Source: Fen-1258 sp964449775 (GTDB taxonomy: Bacteria > Bacteroidota > Ignavibacteria > Ignavibacteriales > Melioribacteraceae). From it: DNA of 64,000 nucleotides. Shown here in pieces: positions 44,057 through 51,595 of this stretch. The position numbers and the translations under genes are program-made. The first letter of the stretch is position 1. Each line of letters begins with the position of its first letter. Location: positions 1-64,000 of the forward strand of contig CAYVBQ010000013.1 of NCBI GenBank assembly GCA_964449775.1, given 5' to 3'. The notes under the pieces were generated by a model. It saw nothing but the letters and a program-made list of their open reading frames with translations, was not told the origin of the DNA and did not search any database.

Positions 44057-45394
44057 TCTTATTAAGTCGGTAACCTCGCCAAACAATGTTCCCGAAGTTG
44101 CGCGATTGATTTTCACTTTGACGTAATCACCAACAACTACATCGTCACTACGGGGAAAGATTAAAATTTTATTTGTATCGGTTCTTCCGGCAAAATAATC
44201 ATCGGATTTCTTACTGTTACCTTCGACAAGAATAATTTCTTCAGTGCCAATTTGCGATTGATTGATCTCGAAAGAAATTTGATGCTGAAGGTCAATAATA
44301 TCGTTAAGGCGTTTTGCCTTCAACTCTTCAGAAACGTCATCCTTCATTTCGTATGCTTTTGTCCCTTCTCGTGGAGAATATTTAAACATATATGCGCCAT
44401 CATAACGAACATTCTTCATAACATCAAGCGTCATCAAATGATCTTCCTCCGTTTCAGTTGGAAATCCGGAAATTATATCTGTAGAAAAACTAACTCCCGG
44501 AATTATTGTCCTTGCGCTATCGATTAAATTAAGATAGTGTTCAATCGTGTAAGTCCGGTTCATCAATTCAAGAATTCTGTTTGAGCCGGATTGAACAGGC
44601 AGATGTATATAATTACAAATGTTGGGATGTTCGGCTATTGTATAAATCAGCTTTTCTGATAAATCCTGCGGATGTGATGTTGTAAACCTTACTCGTATTG
44701 AGCGATCCACCTTTGCCGCAGCTGCAAGTAAATCTGCAAAATCATTTTCGCCATCAATGTATGAATTTACATTTTGACCAAGCAATGTTACTTCTCTAAA
44801 TCCTTTTTTGGAAATTTGTTCAATCTCAGCCACAATCGAATCGAGTGCGCGACTTCTTTCACGTCCGCGAGTGAAAGGGACAACACAAAATGTGCAAAAC
44901 TTGTCACATCCTCTCATTACAGAAATCCATGCGTTCAATCCATCTTCGCGATAGGGAATAATATCATCATAAGTTTCTGTTCTTGAAAGTTTGACGCCAA
45001 TTCCTTTTTCGCCGGCGAATGCGGAATCAATAAATTCGGGTAAGCGTCTGTATTCGTCAGGACCAACTACAAGATCTACAATTTTTTCCCGAAGGGATGG
45101 ATTCCCATTCTCTTCCATTAAATTTTTGCGTAGACGTTCTGCCATGCAGCCCAAGATTCCAATCACCGTTCCCGGTTTTCTTCTCTTGTTTCCTCTAAGG
45201 TGTTCAAGGCGGGCATATATTTTCTGCTCGGCGTTATCCCGGATGCTGCAGGTATTCAGAAGAATTACATTGGCTTCGCTAATCTCAGTAGCTAATTCAT
45301 AACCTTGATTTTTTAAGATGCCCATTACCAATTCGGTATCGGCAAAGTTCATCTGACAGCCGTATGTTTCGATGTATATATTATTTTTTATCAT
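44054..45394 (-). CDS. miaB: tRNA 2-methylthio-N6-isopentenyladenosine synthase MiaB
   Basis: About 446 residues from the ATG at 45394. MIKNNIYIETYGCQMNFADT and LNTCSIRDNAEQKIY mark the UPF0004 domain, MRGCDKFCTFCVVPFTRGRE the radical-SAM cluster, and a TRAM domain ends the protein. It adds a methylthio group to A37 of tRNAs reading U-initial codons. The frame continues eight codons upstream (MIMSKRRN) but these come from a repeat, which also supplies the AAGGAAC ribosome binding site. The stop codon lies in another repeat arm. Confidence 0.95.
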   Translation of the reverse strand: MIKNNIYIETYGCQMNFADTELVMGILKNQGYELATEISEANVILLNTCSIRDNAEQKIYARLEHLRGNKRRKPGTVIGILGCMAERLRKNLMEENGNPSLREKIVDLVVGPDEYRRLPEFIDSAFAGEKGIGVKLSRTETYDDIIPYREDGLNAWISVMRGCDKFCTFCVVPFTRGRERSRALDSIVAEIEQISKKGFREVTLLGQNVNSYIDGENDFADLLAAAAKVDRSIRVRFTTSHPQDLSEKLIYTIAEHPNICNYIHLPVQSGSNRILELMNRTYTIEHYLNLIDSARTIIPGVSFSTDIISGFPTETEEDHLMTLDVMKNVRYDGAYMFKYSPREGTKAYEMKDDVSEELKAKRLNDIIDLQHQISFEINQSQIGTEEIILVEGNSKKSDDYFAGRTDTNKILIFPRSDDVVVGDYVKVKINRATSGTLFGEVTDLIR

Positions 45395-45397
45395 GTT

Positions 45398-45475
45398 CCT
45401 TCTCTTACTCATGATCATGCTCTTGTTCTTTACTTAAAGATCAAGAGTAAGATCACGAGCACGATCAAGAAAATA
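45398..45475. repeat. Palindromic GATCAAGAGTA...CACGATC repeat between miaB and the four-helix gene
   Basis: CATGATCATGCTCTTGTTCT faces AAGATCAAGAGTAAGATCAC as inverted arms. Same family as 36729-36830 and 60238-60316. Confidence 0.65.
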
Positions 45476-45877
45476 TTATGATTTGTAATTTTCATCAGCT
45501 TCATATGATCTGCTGGAATTACTCTTTATCAATCCCATGAGCATATTTACAATATCTCTAAGAATTATTTTACCTTCTTCTCTCTCTTTAGCAGTAATTA
45601 ATTTTTTAGCGGATAAAACATCCAGACAACCAGCACATTCCATGGCTGAACCGCGAGAGATATCAAAATATCTGCATTTATCTTTCGGTTTAAATTTTCC
45701 ATTTCCTTCAGTTATGTTTAACACAATTGATTCAGGTGCTCTATAAAGTCGGTCAGAAATGGAGTTCTTCTTTGAAATTGTTCTCAATAACTTATCAACC
45801 CACTCAACAAATTCAATGGCTTTTGTATAAACATGTAACTTTTCATGATCAAAAAAATATTTTTCCTTTCCTTCCAC
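45476..45877 (-). CDS. Four-helix-bundle protein (23S rRNA IVP family)
   Basis: 133 residues of the four-helix-bundle family first known from intervening sequences in 23S rRNA. KLHVYTKAIEFVEWVDKLL, then SDRLYRAPESIVLNITEGNG and YFDISRGSAMECAGCLDVL are the usual blocks. Function unknown. Start is GTG at 45877; in-frame codons further up read VRARTWKVRE without a start codon. Repeat sequence lies at the 3' side and a GAGCAAGAACGTG fragment at the 5' edge. Confidence 0.85.
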   Translation of the reverse strand: MEGKEKYFFDHEKLHVYTKAIEFVEWVDKLLRTISKKNSISDRLYRAPESIVLNITEGNGKFKPKDKCRYFDISRGSAMECAGCLDVLSAKKLITAKEREEGKIILRDIVNMLMGLIKSNSSRSYEADENYKS

Positions 45878-45915
45878 TTCTCTAACCTTCCACGTTCTTG
45901 CTCTTACACTATTTT

Positions 45916-46032
45916 TTATATAAACAGAAGATACATTATTAGGTTCATCACTACCAAGGCAAAGATGAAAAATACTACTGCGATCGTTATTCGCTTCTTT
46001 CTACTATGTCTTTTGATGTCATAAAGATACAT
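45916..46032 (-). CDS. Possible 38-residue single-span membrane protein
   Basis: ATG at 46032 opens MYLYDIKRHSRKKRITIAVV followed by FFIFALVVMNLIMYLLFI and TAA. The pattern, a basic N-terminus and one hydrophobic helix, suits a small inner-membrane protein, and AAAGAG lies about seven bases before. There is no family match. It could be chance in AT-rich DNA. Confidence 0.35.
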   Translation of the reverse strand: MYLYDIKRHSRKKRITIAVVFFIFALVVMNLIMYLLFI

Positions 46033-46136
46033 ATAAACTCTTTCGCTAATATCTCACTTAAAAATGCCGATATGAAACCTGGATATGTAACGGGGTGAAA
46101 AATTAGGAAGAAAGGATTTCATTAACAAGAAGATAA

Positions 46137-46393
46137 CGAGGAGTGTAGAACGAAGAGTGCAGAGTGCAGAGTGTAGAGTGAAGAGTGTAGAGTGTAGAAT
46201 GATCTATGCGCTATAGTATTGTCATTTAACTTTTTGTGCCACAGGCATCCCTTCTGGGATTTTTTGTGTAAGGATATTTGAAATGATTTTTACATCATCC
46301 ATCAAAAATCAAACATCATACATCAAACATCATACATTGTGGCTTACCGCACTATGATTTATTCGTCACTCTACGTTCATCACTCTACATTCA
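46137..46393. repeat. Composite inverted repeat of GTAGAGTGTAGA type upstream of rpiA
   Basis: AGTGCAGAGTGTAGAGTGAA tracts at 46137-46203 face CACTCTACGTTCATCACTCT at 46368-46393. Between them are CATCCCTTCTGGGATT (46247 region) and CATCAAACATCATACAT tracts. The gap 46033-46457 has no gene. Confidence 0.6.
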
Positions 46394-46457
46394 AATGATA
46401 ACTATTATTTTATTCCTTATCTTGAAACAACAAAAAAATATTATTTAAGATAAATTT

Positions 46458-47348
46458 ATGGATATCAACCAACTCAAAAAACTTGCTGCGGAAAAAGCTG
46501 TTGAAGAAATTTCATCGGGAATGATTGTGGGGTTGGGCTCAGGCAGCACAGTTCAATTTGCATTAGAAAAGATCTCTGAAAAAATTAAAAAAGGTGAGTT
46601 GAAAAATATTCGATGCATTCCAAGTTCAAATCGGACTGAAGTGGAAGCGTTACGTCTCGGTATTCCACTCGTTACTCTAAATGAAGTCGGCAGTCGGCAG
46701 TCGGCAGTCAGCCCTGAACTGAGCGTAGACGAAGCAATTCAGCATCCAGCATCCAGCATCCAGTATCCAGCATCCAGTATCCAGAATCCAGAATCACTCA
46801 ACATTCTACAATCTGCCTTCTACATTGATCTTACAATTGATGGTGCTGATGAAGTGGCCGTAGGCCATCCTGATCCCGATCTTGCCTATCGGCAGACAGG
46901 TTTATCGGGAGAAGGATCTAAACAAATAAATCTTATTAAAGGAGGGGGCGGTGCGCTTCTGCGCGAAAAAATTTTAGCACAAGCAAGTAAAAAAAATATT
47001 ATCATAGTTGACGAATCTAAATTATCTAAACATCTCGGAATCAAATGGCATGTGCCGGTAGAAGTAATTCAATTTGCCGTAAGCGTTGAACAAAAATATT
47101 TAGAATCACTCGGCGCAAAAGTAGTGAAAAGGAAAAAAGCCGATGGAAGTGATTACATAACCGATGAGAATAATTTCATTTTAGATGCCGACTTTGGCGA
47201 AATAAAAAATCCGGAAGAACTTTCTGTGTTATTAAATCAACGTGCAGGAATTGTAGAACATGGTTTATTTATTGGTATGACATGCAAACTAATCTGCGCG
47301 ATGAGTGATGGGGAAATAAGAATTCAGAATGTAGAATGTAGAATGTAG
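46458..47348 (+). CDS. rpiA: Ribose-5-phosphate isomerase A with repeat-derived insertions
   Basis: Interconverts ribose-5-phosphate and ribulose-5-phosphate. MIVGLGSGSTVQFALEKI, IPSSNRTEVEALRLGIPL, IDLTIDGADEV, NLIKGGGGALLREKI and VDESKL are the conserved blocks. The 296-residue product is about 65 residues longer than usual. Extra segments are residues 77-122 (rich in QHPASSIQ-type repeats), residues 134-156 (HPDPDLAYRQTGLSGEGSKQ) and a tail (RIQNVECRM), all encoded by palindromic repeats. The first insertion precedes and the second follows the active-site DGADE motif. It may still fold. Confidence 0.93.
   Translation: MDINQLKKLAAEKAVEEISSGMIVGLGSGSTVQFALEKISEKIKKGELKNIRCIPSSNRTEVEALRLGIPLVTLNEVGSRQSAVSPELSVDEAIQHPASSIQYPASSIQNPESLNILQSAFYIDLTIDGADEVAVGHPDPDLAYRQTGLSGEGSKQINLIKGGGGALLREKILAQASKKNIIIVDESKLSKHLGIKWHVPVEVIQFAVSVEQKYLESLGAKVVKRKKADGSDYITDENNFILDADFGEIKNPEELSVLLNQRAGIVEHGLFIGMTCKLICAMSDGEIRIQNVECRM
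46686..46823 (+). repeat. Repeat tract inserted in rpiA, site 1
   Basis: GTCGGCAGTCGGCAGTCGGC, then CATCCAGCATCCAGTATCCA tracts and TTCTACAATCTGCCTTCTAC. It keeps the reading frame. Similar CAGTATCCAGTATCC tracts occur right after rpiA at 47365-47385. Confidence 0.8.
46857..46925 (+). repeat. Repeat tract inserted in rpiA, site 2
   Basis: GATCCCGATCTTGCCTATCG faces TATCGGGAGAAGGATC, an imperfect palindrome in frame, containing a GCCTATCGGCAGACAGG core also used by intergenic repeats. Confidence 0.7.
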
Positions 47349-47395
47349 AATTGCGAATGAAGTATCCAGTATCCAGTATCCAGATTCATTCTCAA
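47327..47395. repeat. GAATGTAGAATGTAG and GTATCCAGTATCC tracts after rpiA
   Basis: Overlaps the last codons and stop of rpiA and continues about 40 bases beyond. Confidence 0.6.
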
Positions 47396-47488
47396 TTGAT
47401 GATAAGCTACTGTTAACAAAGTAGATGTTCTTATATTTATTTTAAGACCCTATATTGTTATATTCTATTTAATAAAATATTATACAAA

Positions 47489-47878
47489 GTGGAAAAGCAA
47501 GATTATATCGAGTATTGGATAAAAACTTCGGAGGATGATTTATCTTCTATGGAAAGTAATTTCCAGACAGGTAAATATGATTGGGCTCTTTTTATTGGAC
47601 ATCTTGCTTTGGAAAAGATTCTGAAAGCCATGTGGGTTAAAAATAACGAAAGCAACATTCCGACTAAAACTCATAACCTGCTAAAAATTTCTGAAGAAGC
47701 AAAATTAGAGTTTCAAGAAGAAGATATATTATTCCTGAACCGTGTTACTAATTTTCATCTTGAGACAAGATACCCTGATTATAAAATGGATTTTTACAAG
47801 GGGTGTACAAAGGAATTTACCGAAGAAAATATTAAAAAGATTAAAGAGCTTTTCCAATGTATCAGAAAGAAGATGTAA
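47489..47878 (+). CDS. HEPN domain protein
   Basis: 129 residues, HEPN bundle: WALFIGHLALEKILKAMWVK, TKTHNLLKISEEA and HLETRYPDYKM. GTG start at 47489. It overlaps the nucleotidyltransferase gene by 22 bases, forming a HEPN-MNT pair in the reverse gene order to the pair at 34222-34939. Confidence 0.87.
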   Translation: MEKQDYIEYWIKTSEDDLSSMESNFQTGKYDWALFIGHLALEKILKAMWVKNNESNIPTKTHNLLKISEEAKLEFQEEDILFLNRVTNFHLETRYPDYKMDFYKGCTKEFTEENIKKIKELFQCIRKKM

Positions 47879-48168
47879 ATAAAATAATTCAAAGATTTAT
47901 TTCTTTGGTTTCCCAGGAATTCCCTGTAAGGACTCTTTATTTATTTGGATCTTATGCTAAAGGAAATGCCAGTGATAGCAGTGATATTGATATTGCTATT
48001 GTGTCTGATAAATTCGAAGGTCGAAGGTTTTGGGATAGAGAAAAGTTAGGCAAATATGTAATTAAATCGTCGTTCGACCTTGAAGTTCATCCGTTTAAGA
48101 CTGAGGATTTTACGGACGACAACCCCTTAGTAAAAGAAATACTTGAGACGGGACAAAAAATAGTCTAA
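47857..48168 (+). CDS. MNT-type nucleotidyltransferase
   Basis: 103 residues with LYLFGSYAKGNASDSSDIDI (GSx10DxD), the catalytic pattern of the minimal nucleotidyltransferases that neutralise HEPN toxins by AMPylation. Its start lies inside the HEPN gene. Confidence 0.9.
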   Translation: MYQKEDVNKIIQRFISLVSQEFPVRTLYLFGSYAKGNASDSSDIDIAIVSDKFEGRRFWDREKLGKYVIKSSFDLEVHPFKTEDFTDDNPLVKEILETGQKIV

Positions 48169-48189
48169 AACGGTTTTAAAGTAGTAAGT

Positions 48190-48257
48190 AAGTGAGAAGT
48201 AAGAAATCAGAAGTCAGAAATCACTCCTTATTTCTTGCTTTTTACTTCTCACTTCTA
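48190..48257. repeat. GTGAGAAGTAAGAAAT inverted repeat
   Basis: GTGAGAAGTAAGAAATCAG faces TTTTTACTTCTCAC. Related AAGAAGTAAGAAGT tracts border the array around the N gap (50295-50850) and occur near 51105-51180. Confidence 0.6.
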
Positions 48258-48326
48258 AAACATCTGTTTTATTTTACTTCATATTTTGATTAAATTTGAT
48301 TTGCCAGATCATCGAAAAGGATAATA

Positions 48327-48707
48327 ATGGAAAATAAAATATTGAGTCTCCTCTAAAAAGGTCATTATTGTCATTGCGAGGCGTTTTTTGCCGAAGCAAT
48401 CTTGCGATTTCGAGACGAATTCTAGAGATTGCTTCACTACGTTCGCAATGACGAACATTACAAATAGCTTTTTAGAGTAAACTCAATATTAAATAATAAA
48501 TTTGAATCGCTGCCATTAGAAGCACAGAGACAAGTTTTTGCGTTTATAGATTTTCTGCAAAACAAGTATTTCTCCACAAGTAAAGAGAACCGCTTAAAAG
48601 CACTAAAGTTGTCAAACGAAAAATTCATTGGAATTTGGAAAGACAGAATAGAATTTGACGATAGCTCAGGATGGTTAAAAAATCTAAGAAAGAAAGAATG
48701 GAAATAA
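48327..48707 (+). pseudogene. VapB-like (DUF2281) antitoxin gene interrupted by a MITE
   Basis: ATG at 48327 (AAAGGA upstream) gives MEN, then a 153-bp element and one 6-bp duplication intervene, then NKFESLPLEAQRQVFAFIDF and SNEKFIGIWKDRIEFDDSSG to TAA at 48707. Removing the element and one AAATAA gives an unbroken 73-codon frame. The product resembles DUF2281 antitoxins (PLEAQRQVFAFIDFL, FIGIWKD). The usual PIN or other toxin is not seen directly after it. Confidence 0.82.
48338..48490. mobile_element. MITE-like element with AATATTGAG ends, copy 2 (153 bp)
   Basis: Ends AATATTGAGTCTCCTCTAAA and TTTAGAGTAAACTCAATATT are inverted repeats with two mismatches over 23 bases. The core is a GTCATTGCGAG...CGCAATGAC palindrome. 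AAATAA occurs directly on both sides (48332-48337 and 48491-48496), a 6-bp target duplication. No open frame inside. Confidence 0.87.
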
Positions 48708-48765
48708 ACCGGTGAACGATTTTCTGCATTTGTTATAACTACTGTCCCTTTAGAAGACGAATGAA

Positions 48766-49088
48766 ATGAACAAAACTTTCACAAGAATTCTAGAACTGTT
48801 AGAAATTAATCAAGTAAAAATTTCATCTCATGGATATGATGAATTAGCGGAAGATGGTATATTAGTAAAAGACGTACTGGCAAATATTAAAGATGCTAAA
48901 ATATTAGAAGATTACCCGGATTATCCAAAAGGCCCTTGTGTACTTGTGTTGCAAAAAGATCTTAAAGGCGAACCTATTCATGTAGTTTGGGGAATATCTA
49001 AAACACAGATTTCCCGGCGGTTTTAGTTACTGCATATAGACCGGATCCACAATATTGGTCGGATGATTTAACTAGGAGGAAGAAATGA
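48766..49088 (+). pseudogene. DUF4258 toxin-like gene with a C-terminal frameshift
   Basis: The frame from 48766 reads 86 residues (VKISSHGYDELAEDGILVKD, then GPCVLVLQKDLKGEPIHVVW) and stops at 49026. A one-base shift near 49008-49011 gives the expected family end PAVLVTAYRPDPQYWSDDLT and RRKK, with TGA at 49086-49088 overlapping the ATG of the next gene. DUF4258 proteins resemble RelE-type toxins. Missing the C-terminal YRPDP block, the toxin is probably dead, unless the shift is a sequencing error. Confidence 0.85.
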
Positions 49089-49300
49089 CGAAAAGGAAGA
49101 ATCCAAAAATTGTAAAGGAAGGAAATTATTTGGCGGAGATTGATGTTGAATTAATTGATTCCGGTGAGGGCTGGGCTCCTTTTCTATCTTTGGAAGATGC
49201 CCGAAAGTTGGATGAAGTGAGAGAAGCTCTTAGATTTGGAGATATTGAAACTGCCGTGAAGAAAGCCAAAGTTTTTATTCTAAAACCGATTGCGGTTTAA
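49085..49300 (+). CDS. Antitoxin-like partner of the DUF4258 protein
   Basis: 71 residues (YLAEIDVELIDSGEGWAPFL, then SLEDARKLDEVREALRFGDI). This small acidic family typically follows DUF4258 genes. A perfect AGGAGG lies seven bases before the ATG. It overlaps the restored DUF4258 stop, indicating an originally coupled pair. Confidence 0.8.
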   Translation: MTKRKNPKIVKEGNYLAEIDVELIDSGEGWAPFLSLEDARKLDEVREALRFGDIETAVKKAKVFILKPIAV

Positions 49301-49314
49301 GAAATAAGAAATCA

Positions 49315-49455
49315 GAATGCAGAGTGTAGAAATCAGAATGCAGAATTCAGAGTGCAGAGTGCAGAGTGCAGAAATCAGAATGCAGGAATTTTCAATTTTC
49401 CTTCTTTTCTTCCTTCCTTCTTTCCTTCCTTCTTTCCTTCCTTCTTTCCTTGACC
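49315..49455. repeat. GCAGAGTGCAGA tracts and TTCC microsatellite
   Basis: 49315-49385 is built from CAGAATGCAGAGTG units. 49400-49451 is a run of TTCCTTCCTTCTTTCC units. The gap 49301-49696 holds no supported gene. Confidence 0.75.
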
Positions 49456-49696
49456 TCGACTTCGCTCGGTCTGACATCTTCCCATTTACTTTGGTAAATA
49501 ATTAACATTGACAAAGTAGACACAAGTGTTTATACTTCCACAGAGATTTGCAAAAGGTTCTTCGTTATACCACAATAAGGAGACCAAAAATCCAGCAGCT
49601 AAAATTGTAATGAACTTTTCCGATAATATCACTAGTTAGGGAGTTTTTAGTATAAAAGAAGTTCATAGTATACTAAAAGATCGAGAGAATAAAGAA

Positions 49697-49996
49697 GTAT
49701 TGTTGCCTCGGTCGGTTGTTTACAAGCATCTTAAAGATTCTAATCATAATGAATCGTATCAATATATCGATGATTTAAAGGTACAATTTAATTCACCAGA
49801 AAGTATTGTACAAAGTAAGTATAGAAAAAACACAAAAGTTTATAATATTCGGTTAATAAGTAAGAACCATAAATATCTTATTGTTGTTGTAAGGTATAGT
49901 TCTTTTTTTAGTAAACTGATTGACAAGAAAAATATTATCGTAACTTTTTACCCAGATGATAAACCCAAGGAAGGGGTTGAGTTATGGCACAAATGA
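49697..49996 (+). CDS. Hypothetical protein, first of a coupled pair
   Basis: About 99 residues starting at a TTG (49697 or 49700); upstream in-frame codons IKEVHSILKDRENKEV also look coding but have no start, so the N-terminus may be missing. The C-terminal half is beta-rich (KVYNIRLISKNHKYLIVVVR, then NIIVTFYPDD). It overlaps the next gene by 13 bases. Size and coupling suggest a toxin-antitoxin pair; no family is recognised. Confidence 0.55.
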   Translation, partial: VLLPRSVVYKHLKDSNHNESYQYIDDLKVQFNSPESIVQSKYRKNTKVYNIRLISKNHKYLIVVVRYSSFFSKLIDKKNIIVTFYPDDKPKEGVELWHK

Positions 49997-50295
49997 ATGA
50001 AATAAAAATAGAAATTGATAAAGAATTAGACTTATTAACAGCTTATATAAAAGAAGTTAATAATCCATTAGATGTTATCTCAGGTCCATTTGATGGTCAT
50101 ATGTTGTTTTTTGTTGATTCACAAACAAAAGAATTAGCACGTATTGAGATTTATGATTTTAAAATAATCCGAAGAATATTAGTAAGACAATTTATATTCC
50201 TGATAACAAAAGAGACCATTAAAAATTGGCTTTCGACAATTGCAGATTCTTTTAAGGCAAATCACCCCATACACGAGAAAAGTTTTGCACATTAA
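49984..50295 (+). CDS. Hypothetical protein, second of a coupled pair
   Basis: 103 residues (GPFDGHMLFFVDSQTKELAR, then IEIYDFKIIRR). No family is recognised with confidence; the PFDGHMLFF-type strand resembles DUF2283-like antitoxins only loosely. AAGGAAGGGG lies upstream of the ATG. Confidence 0.55.
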   Translation: MAQMNEIKIEIDKELDLLTAYIKEVNNPLDVISGPFDGHMLFFVDSQTKELARIEIYDFKIIRRILVRQFIFLITKETIKNWLSTIADSFKANHPIHEKSFAH

Positions 50296-50400
50296 ATAAG
50301 AAGTAAGAAGTATGAAGTACGAAATCAGTAATCAGCAATCGTAAATCACAATTCATCCATCATCCGTCACCCCTCATCCATTCGTTCGTTCTTTGCTCTT

Positions 50401-50780
50401 GTCAATTTAGATTGCTTCGCCTTACAAAAAACGTAAGTCTCGCAATGACNNNNNNNNNNNNNNNNNNNNNNNNNNNNNNNNNNNNNNNNNNNNNNNNNNN
50501 NNNNNNNNNNNNNNNNNNNNNNNNNNNNNNNNNNNNNNNNNNNNNNNNNTTGCTTCGCCTTACAAAAAACGTAAGTCTCGCAATGACGGGAAAATAAGAA
50601 TGCAAAAATCAGAAGTAAGCAATCAGAATTCAGTAATCAGAATTCAGCAATCGTAAATCAAAAATCGTAAATCAGAATTCATCCATCATCCGTCACCCCT
50701 CATCCATTCGTTCGTTCTTCGCTCTTGTCAATTTAGATTGCTTCGCCTTACAAAAAACGTAAGTCTCGCAATGACGGGAA
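50401..50780. repeat. Tandem 187-bp repeat array around the scaffold gap
   Basis: The block ATTGCTTCGCCTTACAAAAA...CGCAATGAC occurs at 50411, 50550 and 50737, and the CATCCATCATCCGTCACCCC block before each. The spacing of the two complete units is about 187 bases. The assembly breaks inside this array. Confidence 0.85.
50450..50549. other. Scaffold gap (100 N)
   Basis: Exactly 100 unknown bases flanked by identical repeat sequence. The true number of repeat units, and whether anything else lies here, is unknown. Confidence 0.99.
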
Positions 50781-51453
50781 AATAAGAATGCAGAATTCAG
50801 AAGTCAGCAAATTACTGTTTACTCCTTACTTCTTACTTCTTACTTCTCACCTCTCGCCCCCTCTGGCATTGCAATTGCGTATAACAGTCGTCTTAAATAT
50901 TTTGTTAAACAGGAACAGGCAAGAGTAAGTATTTAAAACGCTTAATCCTGCCCTAAATGCAGAAAACAATTTTTTGAATCGTTCGGAGATTTTATACTAG
51001 TGCGAAAAAATTTACCGGAGTGCGAATATTTTACGTGTGGAAGTGCTGTAAGCGGTCAGCCATCAGCTGTCAGCTATCAGAAACCTGTCCTGAGCGCTAG
51101 CGAAGGATCAGCAAATTACTTCTTACTGCTGTCTTCTTACTACTGTCTTCTTACTACTTACTAATTTCTACTTACTGTTTTTTTAAGTTGACAAGATAGA
51201 TATGATTAACTATTTTAAATACGGAAGTGCGGTAAATTTCTACTTACACACGGAAATTTGCTCTTTTTTCAACAAAATCTGTCCTGAACAAAGTGAAGGT
51301 TTTTTTTGTTTGGAGCTTGCTTTTTTATATTCTAACAATTAACTTAAAGTAATGTTTAACACTATTTCACATAACTATATAAGAACATTGAACTTAACTT
51401 TCAAAAATCATTATTCAAATTGTAAAATTAATTCATCTACTAATTCATTAAGT
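50781..51453. other. Intergenic region, repeat fragments only
   Basis: Contains TTACTCCTTACTTCTTACTT tracts, a CTGTCCTGAGCGCTAGCGAAGG fragment near 51090 and two related AT-rich stretches near 50990-51050 and 51210-51260 (both with ACGGAAGTGC or TGGAAGTGC). No gene is supported. Confidence 0.5.
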
Positions 51454-51466
51454 AAGGAGGAACTAG

Positions 51467-51523
51467 ATGCAAAAACGCCTACCAGCTTTGGGGGCAAAAG
51501 AAGAAATTATTTTTTGTGTGTAA
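51467..51523 (+). CDS. Possible 18-residue leader peptide
   Basis: A perfect AAGGAGG six bases before the ATG at 51467 opens MQKRLPALGAKEEIIFCV and TAA. It lies 72 bases before the giant surface protein gene and is followed at once by a hairpin. The strong ribosome site argues that it is translated; a leader or regulatory peptide is inference. Confidence 0.4.
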   Translation: MQKRLPALGAKEEIIFCV

Positions 51524-51528
51524 ACCCG

Positions 51529-51543
51529 CCTGCTGCAAGCAGG
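51529..51543 (+). promoter_or_regulatory. Hairpin between leader peptide and giant gene
   Basis: CCTGCT-GCA-AGCAGG followed by TTATTTCATTTTT. It could attenuate or protect the mRNA of the giant gene, or simply be a copy of the common CCTGC...GCAGG repeat. Confidence 0.4.
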
Positions 51544-51595
51544 TTATTTCATTTTTACTTATTACTTATTTAATTAACTAATCTAGGAGATTCAA

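Noticed and set aside
45476..45877. Four-helix-bundle protein as part of a diversity-generating retroelement
   Set aside because: Accessory proteins of such elements share this fold, but no reverse transcriptase or template/variable repeat pair is present.
50402..50605. Frames spanning the N gap on both strands
   Set aside because: They consist of repeat arms and unknown bases.
46137..50860. CRISPR array among the many short repeats
   Set aside because: The repeats are palindromic or simple tandem tracts without regular unique spacers, and no cas genes are present.
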